DNA from: Arthrobacter_H rhombi
GTDB taxonomy: Bacteria; Actinomycetota; Actinomycetes; Actinomycetales; Micrococcaceae
Assembly: GCF_039526245.1 (NCBI RefSeq)
Contig: NZ_BAAAIV010000007.1
Span: 23,232 to 87,231 of the forward strand
DNA length: 64,000 nt
Direction of reading: 5' to 3'
Part shown: piece after piece, positions 58,492 to 64,000 of the stretch
Layout: each line of letters begins with the position of its first letter
Numbering within the stretch: the first letter of the stretch is position 1
Notes under the pieces: model-generated
Seen by the model: only the letters and a program-made list of their open reading frames with translations
The model's database searches: none
What the model was told of the DNA's origin: nothing
Made by a program: the position numbers and the translations under genes

Positions 58492-59177
58492 CCGCGACGG
58501 ACCCCCAGCTGAGTCGGACCGCCCTCGACGTCGCACCGTTGCTGCTCGGCACGGTCCTGACGGTGAAGCGCTTCGGGGTCCGCGTGGCGGTGCGCATCAC
58601 CGAGGTCGAGGCCTACGAGGGGGACCAGGACCCGGGATCGCACGGGTTCCGCGGTCGCACCGCGCGCAACGCCTCCCTGTTCGGCCCGCCCGGTACGTTG
58701 TACTGCTACTTCACCTACGGGATGCACCACTGCGCCAACATCGTCTGCGGCACCGAGGGGCGGGCCTCTGCGGTACTGCTGCGCGGTGGGGAGATCATCG
58801 CGGGGGAGGACACTGCCAGGGCACGACGGCGGAACCCTGCCCGGGTGCGGGACCTCGCCAATGGCCCGGCCAAGCTGGCCCAGGCGCTCGGCCTGTCCCT
58901 GGACTGTGACGGATGGAAAATCGCCACCGGGCACCCAGCTGTCGCTGGCGATGCCCAAAACGCCGGCACCCCAGATGGTGCCACGTTGTCGCCGCTGCCT
59001 GCCGTGGCACCGGCCGGCGTGCGTACCGGACCCCGGGTGGGGGTCGCGGGTCCGGGGGGAAGCGCCGACTACCCATGGCGGTTCTGGCTCGACGGCGAGG
59101 ACTCCGTATCGGTGTACCGTCCCGCCCAGCCGCGAAAACGCAGGAAATCGGCCGGAGGCGCCCCGGGCACGGACTAG
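58488..59177 (+). CDS. DNA-3-methyladenine glycosylase (AAG/MPG type)
   Basis: The 229-residue AAG-family enzyme removes alkylated or deaminated purines from DNA. Hallmarks are ITEVEAYEGDQDPGSHGF (with the catalytic glutamate in EAYEG), RTARNASLFGPPGTLY and YFTYGMHHCANIV. GTG 58488 overlaps the mycothiol-type gene stop. apt follows 9 nt after its stop. No SOS box is seen before it. Confidence 0.93.
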   Translation: MTATDPQLSRTALDVAPLLLGTVLTVKRFGVRVAVRITEVEAYEGDQDPGSHGFRGRTARNASLFGPPGTLYCYFTYGMHHCANIVCGTEGRASAVLLRGGEIIAGEDTARARRRNPARVRDLANGPAKLAQALGLSLDCDGWKIATGHPAVAGDAQNAGTPDGATLSPLPAVAPAGVRTGPRVGVAGPGGSADYPWRFWLDGEDSVSVYRPAQPRKRRKSAGGAPGTD

Positions 59178-59180
59178 TAT
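59175..59180 (+). promoter_or_regulatory. Candidate leaderless -10 element of apt
   Basis: TAGTAT, a good match to TATAAT, includes the stop codon of the glycosylase gene and lies 6 nt before the apt GTG. Confidence 0.5.
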
Positions 59181-59186
59181 GGATGC

Positions 59187-59723
59187 GTGCAATCCACGAC
59201 CGAGACCATGCCCGAACTTCTGGACCGCCTCTGCGCGATCGTCCCCGACTACCCCCAGCCCGGCGTGTCCTTCAAGGACCTCACGCCCGTCTTCGCCGAT
59301 GCCGTGGGGCTCAAGCGGATGGTCGACGAGATCATCGCGCCATTTGCCGGGACCTTCGATGCCGTTGCGGGGCTCGAGGCCCGCGGCTTCGTCCTGGCTG
59401 CAGCCGCTGCCTATGCCAGCGGGACGGGGATGGTGACCATCCGCAAGAAGGGCAAGCTCCCGCGTGCGGTCCATTCCGAGGAATACACCCTTGAATACGG
59501 CACGGCCACCCTGGAGCTTCATCGCGACGACGTCGCCCCCGGAACCCGGGTCCTGGTCCTCGATGACGTGCTGGCCACGGGCGGCACCATCAATTCAGCG
59601 GTGGCACTGTTGCAGAAGGCCTCCGCTGAGGTGGTCGGCGTGGGAGTCGTGCTGGAGCTCACCGCACTCGGCGGCCGCCAGCGTCTGGCCGGGCAACGCA
59701 TCGTGTCCTTGCAGGAAGTCTGA
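59187..59723 (+). CDS. apt: Adenine phosphoribosyltransferase
   Basis: Apt salvages adenine to AMP using PRPP. The 178-residue protein has FKDLTPVFAD, VAGLEARGFVLAAA, KKGKLPRAV and the PRPP motif VLVLDDVLATGGT. The start is GTG 59187 with no ribosome site, so it may be leaderless. The next gene has its own ribosome site 72 nt downstream. Confidence 0.96.
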   Translation: MQSTTETMPELLDRLCAIVPDYPQPGVSFKDLTPVFADAVGLKRMVDEIIAPFAGTFDAVAGLEARGFVLAAAAAYASGTGMVTIRKKGKLPRAVHSEEYTLEYGTATLELHRDDVAPGTRVLVLDDVLATGGTINSAVALLQKASAEVVGVGVVLELTALGGRQRLAGQRIVSLQEV

Positions 59724-59794
59724 TCAGCAATTGTCCGCAGGGGACCGGACAACCGGTAGACTTGTCGCCCATCATTTCGCACCAGGAGGATTCC

Positions 59795-62077
59795 ATGCAG
59801 CAGTCACCCTCACCCGCCCCTGAATTGGAGCGAGAGCGGGCCTACGTCGAACGGCTGTACGGCCGGCTCGACGCCCTGCGTGAGGAGAAGACCCAGCAGC
59901 TGTCCCGTGTCAGGGGCAGTGGGGCAGTGGGCTCGCTGCAGAACATCTCCGAACGCGACTCCTTCGCCAACCTCTATGAAGACCGTCTCGCACAGCTCAA
60001 CGCCGTCGAGGACCGGCTCGTGTTCGGCCGGCTGGATCTGGAAGAGTCCGATGCCGAAGGGGTTGGCGTCAGCCACTACATCGGCCGCATTGGCATGACC
60101 GATGAGGACCAGTCACGACTCATGGTTGACTGGCGGGCACCGGAGGCGGGCGCCTTCTACCAGGCAACGGCCTTCGAACGCCACGGCGTCCGCCGTCGCC
60201 GTCACCTGATGCTCAAGTCGCGCACCGTCGTCGGGATCGAAGACGACGTCCTGGACCCCGAACTCCTCGCCGAGGGCGTCTCGCACCAGGGCGAGGGCGC
60301 ACTGTTGGCAGCACTGACGAGCCGGCGTACCGGCCACATGGCGGATATTGTCAGCACCATCCAGGCCGAACAAGACCGGATCATCCGTTCGCCATTGGCC
60401 GGAGTCCTTGTCGTGCAGGGCGGCCCCGGTACCGGCAAGACGGCCGTGGCCCTCCACCGTGCCGCCTTCTTGTTATATGAACATCGTGAACGGCTGAAGA
60501 CCGCCGGTGTGCTACTGGTCGGCCCGTCGACTGCGTTCATGCGCTACATCGAACGTGTCCTGCCCTCGTTGGGGGAAACCGGTGTCGTGATGTCCTCCGT
60601 GGGACGTCTGATGCCCGGGATCAACGCCGTCCCCGAGCATGATCGGGAAACCTCACGCATCAAGGGCCAGCTCCGGATGGCCGACGTCATCGCGCGCGCC
60701 GTCGCCAACCGCCAGCGGGTACCTGCAGGGCCCCGGCGCGTCGTGGTCGAGGGCACCCCGCTGACCATCACGCCTCGACAGGTCCGACGTGCAGGCGACA
60801 AGGCCCGGGCCACCGGAAAGCCCTACAACGAGGCACGCGCCACGTTCGTCAAGGTCATGTTGCGCGAGCTGGCCGACCAGTTGCAAGAGAAACTCGAGGA
60901 CTCCTCAGGCAGCGGAAATGCCGCCGACAGGTCGTACCTGATCGAGGACGTCCGCGCGTCCCGGGACGTCAGGATCGCCCTCAACCTGTGCTGGCTGCCC
61001 ATGAGTCCAGAGCAGCTGGTCTCAGATCTCTTCACCAAACCGGAGACCCTGGCGGCGGTGGCCCCGGACCTTTCCTATGCGGAACGGCGTGCCCTGCGTC
61101 GGCCGGTCGATGCACCGTGGACCGAAGCGGATGTCCCGTTGCTGGACGAGGCGGCCGAACTGCTGGGTGCATTCGACGCCAGCGCCGGGCAGGAGAAGGC
61201 CCAGGCCGAAGCGAACCGCAAGCGGGACCTGGCCAACGCCGAACAGGCGCTGAAGAACGTCAGCGCAACCTTGGCCGAGATCGGCATTGATGGATCGGTC
61301 AGTGCCGAGGAGCTGGCAGACCTCAACGAGGAAACGGGGCAGCGCCTCACTGCCGCCGAACGTGCTGCCACCGACCGCACGTGGGCCTATGGGCATGTCG
61401 TGGTGGACGAAGCCCAGGAGCTCTCCCCGATGCAGTGGAGACTGCTCATGCGGCGGTGCCCCCTGAAATCCTTCACGGTCGTCGGCGACATCGCCCAGGC
61501 CAGTTCCGCCTCCAGCGCCAGCAGCTGGGGTGCGGCGATGAAGCCGTTCGTGGGTGGACGCTTTGCCCTGGAGGAACTGACCGTGAACTATCGCACCCCC
61601 GTCCAGATTGCCGAGGCTGCGGCACGGATGGCCCAGGAAGCTGGATTGGCTGTCTCCAATCCCAAGGCCGTGCGGGAGGGCGACTGGCCACCGGTCATCG
61701 ACCGGGTCGCACCCGCGGAGCTGGCCCAGGCGACGCTGTCAGCGCTTCCAGAGGAAATCAGGATCGCCGATGGGGGACTGGTGGCCGTCATCGTTCCGTC
61801 AGGCAGGATCAGCGAAGTGCGCTCCGCCGTGGTGGAGGAATACGGGAGGCGCGTCGGGACCGGATCCGGGGCACTGGATCAGGACATCGTCGTCACCACT
61901 GCCACCGCAGCCAAGGGGCTGGAATTCGATGTGGTCATGATCCTCGAACCGCAGGACATCGTGGACGAGGCCGGGGGAACCGTAGGGGACCTGTATGTGG
62001 CGATGACGCGTGCGACACAACGGTTGCATGTCCTCGCCAGCGGCAACATACCCGCGGGAATCGAATCCGGGGCCTGA
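59795..62077 (+). CDS. helD: HelD-like UvrD-type helicase
   Basis: HelD releases stalled RNA polymerase from DNA, and class II HelD occurs in actinobacteria. The 760-residue protein has an N-terminal coiled coil (about 8-75, probable polymerase contact), Walker A GGPGTGKT at 209-216, a long insert, and UvrD motifs (VDEAQELSPMQW, TVNYRTPVQIAEAA, TTATAAKGLEFDVVMI, VAMTRATQRL). ATG 59795 follows AGGAGG. Some relatives are annotated only as UvrD/DNA helicase IV; the N-terminal coiled coil favours HelD. Confidence 0.88.
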   Translation: MQQSPSPAPELERERAYVERLYGRLDALREEKTQQLSRVRGSGAVGSLQNISERDSFANLYEDRLAQLNAVEDRLVFGRLDLEESDAEGVGVSHYIGRIGMTDEDQSRLMVDWRAPEAGAFYQATAFERHGVRRRRHLMLKSRTVVGIEDDVLDPELLAEGVSHQGEGALLAALTSRRTGHMADIVSTIQAEQDRIIRSPLAGVLVVQGGPGTGKTAVALHRAAFLLYEHRERLKTAGVLLVGPSTAFMRYIERVLPSLGETGVVMSSVGRLMPGINAVPEHDRETSRIKGQLRMADVIARAVANRQRVPAGPRRVVVEGTPLTITPRQVRRAGDKARATGKPYNEARATFVKVMLRELADQLQEKLEDSSGSGNAADRSYLIEDVRASRDVRIALNLCWLPMSPEQLVSDLFTKPETLAAVAPDLSYAERRALRRPVDAPWTEADVPLLDEAAELLGAFDASAGQEKAQAEANRKRDLANAEQALKNVSATLAEIGIDGSVSAEELADLNEETGQRLTAAERAATDRTWAYGHVVVDEAQELSPMQWRLLMRRCPLKSFTVVGDIAQASSASSASSWGAAMKPFVGGRFALEELTVNYRTPVQIAEAAARMAQEAGLAVSNPKAVREGDWPPVIDRVAPAELAQATLSALPEEIRIADGGLVAVIVPSGRISEVRSAVVEEYGRRVGTGSGALDQDIVVTTATAAKGLEFDVVMILEPQDIVDEAGGTVGDLYVAMTRATQRLHVLASGNIPAGIESGA

Positions 62078-62095
62078 TCCCGGGCGGCATGCTGC

Positions 62096-62101
62096 TAGGT
62101 T
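62096..62101 (+). promoter_or_regulatory. Candidate leaderless -10 element of tyrS
   Basis: TAGGTT lies 7 nt before the tyrS GTG, just after the helD stop. No ribosome site fits in TAATTGC. Confidence 0.4.
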
Positions 62102-62108
62102 TAATTGC

Positions 62109-63428
62109 GTGTCAGTCAGTGAATTGAATCCCGCTATTGCGGGACAGCAAAATGATCCGTCCTTTCCCAACATCTGGCAGGAACTGAAGTGGCGTGGCCT
62201 GGTCCACGTTTCCACTGATGAAACCGAGCTCGAACAGATGCTCGCGGGGCATCCGATCACCTATTACTGTGGCTTCGACCCCACAGCCCCCTCGCTGCAT
62301 CTGGGCAATCTGGTCCAACTCCTGAACATGCGTCGTCTCCAGTTGGCCGGCCACCGGCCGCTGGGCTTGGTGGGAGGTTCCACCGGACTGATCGGCGACC
62401 CCCGGCAAACCGCCGAGCGGGTATTGAATACCAAGGAAACGGTGAACGAGTGGGTGGGGCGCCTGCAACGCCAGGTCAGCTGGTTCCTGGCCTCCGACGG
62501 GGCCAACGCGATGCAGATCGTGAACAACCTCGACTGGACGGCGCCGATGAGTGCCATCGACTTCCTCCGCGAGATCGGTAAGCACTTCCGGGTGGGAACG
62601 ATGGTCAAGAAGGACATCGTTGCCTCGCGGCTGAACAGCGACGAGGGCATCAGCTACACGGAGTTCAGCTACCAGATCCTGCAGGGCATGGACTACCTCG
62701 AGCTGTACCGCGCCTACGAATGCCGCCTGCAGACTGGGGGATCGGACCAGTGGGGCAACCTCACGAGCGGAACCGAGCTGATCCGCAAGGTCGAAGGGGC
62801 CACCGTCCACGCCTACGGCACGCCCCTGATCACCAATTCGGATGGCACCAAGTTCGGCAAGAGCGAGGGCAACGCCATTTGGCTCGACGCGGAGATGTGC
62901 AGCCCGTATGCCTTCTACCAATTCTGGCTCAACACTGCTGACGCCGATGTCGTGAACCGCTTCAAGGTCTTCACTTTCCGAACGCGGCAGGAAATCGAAG
63001 CCATCGAAGTCGAGCTGTCGGAACGCCCCTTCGCGCGGGCAGGGCAACGACAGCTTGCCTATGACGTGACTTCGCTGGTCCACGGCGTGGACGCCACGGA
63101 AAAGGTCATTGCCGCATCCGCAGCACTATTTGGCCAAGGCGCCCTGGAAGAACTGGACGAAGACCTATTGGTCGCGGCTACTGCCGAATTGCCCAGTGTG
63201 AAGGTCGCCGCCAACGAACTCTCCATAGTGGAGCTCCTCGTCGCCACTGGCCTATCGGAATCCAAATCGGCAGCACGCCGAACAGCAGGGGAAGGCGGAG
63301 CCTACGTCAACAACACGAAGGTGGCCGGCGCAGATGCGGTGATCGATCCTTCAGTTTTGCTGCACGGACGTTATCTTTTGATTCGCCGGGGTAAGAAGAA
63401 CCTCGCGATGGTCGAGGTATCCGACTAG
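62109..63428 (+). CDS. tyrS: Tyrosine-tRNA ligase TyrS
   Basis: TyrS charges tRNA-Tyr. The 439-residue class I synthetase has the HIGH-like HLGN at 64-67, the KMSKS-like KFGKS at 248-252 and a C-terminal S4 domain (ARRTAGEGGAYVNNTKV). GTG 62109 was chosen because the upstream frame reads back into helD and lacks similarity. The gene ends before a large hairpin; after it comes only the rRNA promoter region. Confidence 0.97.
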   Translation: MSVSELNPAIAGQQNDPSFPNIWQELKWRGLVHVSTDETELEQMLAGHPITYYCGFDPTAPSLHLGNLVQLLNMRRLQLAGHRPLGLVGGSTGLIGDPRQTAERVLNTKETVNEWVGRLQRQVSWFLASDGANAMQIVNNLDWTAPMSAIDFLREIGKHFRVGTMVKKDIVASRLNSDEGISYTEFSYQILQGMDYLELYRAYECRLQTGGSDQWGNLTSGTELIRKVEGATVHAYGTPLITNSDGTKFGKSEGNAIWLDAEMCSPYAFYQFWLNTADADVVNRFKVFTFRTRQEIEAIEVELSERPFARAGQRQLAYDVTSLVHGVDATEKVIAASAALFGQGALEELDEDLLVAATAELPSVKVAANELSIVELLVATGLSESKSAARRTAGEGGAYVNNTKVAGADAVIDPSVLLHGRYLLIRRGKKNLAMVEVSD

Positions 63429-63483
63429 AACGGTTCAATACAGCAGGCGGTGACCTGCTCGAGGTAACTAGAAGACCCAAGAC

Positions 63484-63528
63484 CGGCTGGCCCGAGACGT
63501 GAATCACGTCGGGGCCAGCCGTTTCTTT
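63484..63528 (+). terminator. Terminator of tyrS
   Basis: CGGCTGGCCC (63484-63493) pairs with GGGCCAGCCG (63512-63521), with an inner GACGTG/CACGTC pair, followed by GTTTCTTT. The long paired stem suggests an intrinsic terminator. Confidence 0.85.
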
Positions 63529-63633
63529 GTCCGCGCGGCAGGGTGAAACGCAGGGCCGAAACGCCCCGATTGCCCCGATCTGGCGCGGATCGATGGTCCC
63601 TGGCGCCCGCCGACGGGTCAAGGCAGCGCCGAT

Positions 63634-63662
63634 TTGCGGAGCCCCGGCTCCACGTGTAATGT
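63634..63662 (+). promoter_or_regulatory. Candidate distal rRNA promoter
   Basis: TTGCGG (63634-63639) and TAATGT (63657-63662) are 17 nt apart. They are weaker than the proximal pair but rRNA operons often have tandem promoters. Confidence 0.4.
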
Positions 63663-63832
63663 TTTCTCTTGTCGCCGCCGCTACTGCAGCGGACAAGGGA
63701 AGCGAAAGTTTCCCGGCAAGCGACCGAACCCCTTCAAATAATCGATAATCTCGAGCGTATTCTTACGCCTTGAACACGACTTTGAAGGCGGGGGAAGACC
63801 TGGATGCTCGTCATCAAATCGAAAACATCGAT

Positions 63833-63861
63833 TTGACAACGTGAAAACAATCCAATAAATT
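63833..63861 (+). promoter_or_regulatory. Candidate main rRNA promoter
   Basis: TTGACA (63833-63838) is a consensus -35; TAAATT (63856-63861) follows at the ideal 17-nt spacing. It lies about 80-100 nt before the conserved leader motif. An inverted repeat overlaps the -35 (63814-63836). Confidence 0.75.
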
Positions 63862-63940
63862 AGTTTAGTAACAACGAGAGAAAAGCAAAAACAAATCTGA
63901 TCTGAAATCAGAAGATTTGCTCGGAATCGTTAGTTGTCTG

Positions 63941-63960
63941 TTGTTTGAGAACTCAATAGT
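63941..63960 (+). promoter_or_regulatory. Conserved rRNA leader motif
   Basis: TTGTTTGAGAACTCAATAGT is the sequence long known in front of 16S rRNA genes in actinobacteria (antitermination/processing leader). It implies that the 16S rRNA gene begins shortly after the window. Confidence 0.8.
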
Positions 63961-64000
63961 GTGCCATGTTTGTTGACACCGATTTTTTATGAATTGGTGA

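Larger units (their letters stand above)
63429..64000 (+). other. Intergenic region before a likely rRNA operon
   Basis: No convincing protein gene was found in these 572 bp. The first part holds the tyrS terminator; the rest becomes AT-rich, in contrast to all flanking genes, and carries promoter-like and leader motifs. The order fits an upstream region of a 16S rRNA gene lying just beyond the right edge. Confidence 0.8.

Noticed and set aside
63527..63748. Short frames in the rRNA upstream region
   Set aside because: They start without ribosome sites, have no conserved features and cover the promoter elements.

Overview
The window is a high-G+C chromosomal segment from an actinobacterium, most likely a Micrococcales/Micrococcaceae (Arthrobacter-like) organism. 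The grounds are the gene neighbourhoods (dapA-rnj, ftsK-pgsA-pncC-clgR, DUF3046-recA-recX-miaB-miaA-dapF, divergent lexA/LysM gene, argCJBDFR-argGH), TCGAAC-N4-GTTCGA type SOS boxes, a PriA-type HisA, a mycothiol-type maleylpyruvate isomerase-family protein, and frequent GTG starts. It is mostly core genome: no insertion sequences, integrases, CRISPR arrays or tRNA genes were recognised. It contains one short sequencing gap (17 N) inside recX.

Layout. 1-1.5 kb: molybdenum cofactor genes (end of a probable moeA, moaC, moaB/mog, moaE). 1.5-10.9 kb: lysine/cell-wall precursor genes dapB and dapA, RNase J, FtsK, PgsA, PncC and a DUF418-like membrane protein. 11-17.7 kb: ClgR-like regulator, MarR regulator, DUF3046, recA, recX, miaB, miaA, dapF. 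17.7-23.6 kb: methyltransferase, HflX, DinG-type helicase, LexA and a divergent SOS-controlled membrane/LysM protein. 23.6-28 kb: hisC-hisB-hisH-(small membrane protein)-priA and an SseB-type protein. 28-31.8 kb: DUF1844, infC-rpmI-rplT and a SpoU rRNA methyltransferase. 32-36.4 kb: CDF transporter, Nudix hydrolase, pyroglutamyl peptidase, a small HExxH-like protein, a lipoprotein penicillin-binding protein. 36.5-40.2 kb: pheS-pheT. 40.2-48.4 kb: the least ordinary part, with a DUF2087-YbaK fusion, an Sfp-type phosphopantetheinyl transferase and, on the other strand, quinone oxidoreductase, a Pls/PosA-like NRPS and an M1 peptidase in overlapping reading frames. 48.5-57.7 kb: arginine biosynthesis with its repressor ArgR and two candidate ARG boxes. 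57.7-63.4 kb: mycothiol-type enzyme, DNA-3-methyladenine glycosylase, apt, HelD, tyrS. 63.4-64 kb: AT-rich promoter and leader of what should be an rRNA operon just outside the window.

How the parts connect. recA and lexA carry SOS operators, so ClgR/RecA/LexA and the LysM division-inhibitor candidate form a stress and DNA-damage block. The NRPS needs a 4'-phosphopantetheine arm, and a transferase able to add it is encoded a few kb away. ArgR is encoded in the operon it probably represses. At least 14 genes show a TANNNT hexamer exactly 6-7 nt before the start codon, which suggests widespread leaderless transcription.

The most unusual features are the long low-complexity C-terminal extensions on both IF-3 and ribosomal protein L20 (L20 also ends in a separate folded-looking module), a probable AUC start codon for infC, the DUF2087-YbaK fusion, and an inverted repeat lying over the -35 of the putative rRNA promoter. 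No wholly new system was proven; these are candidates for checking.
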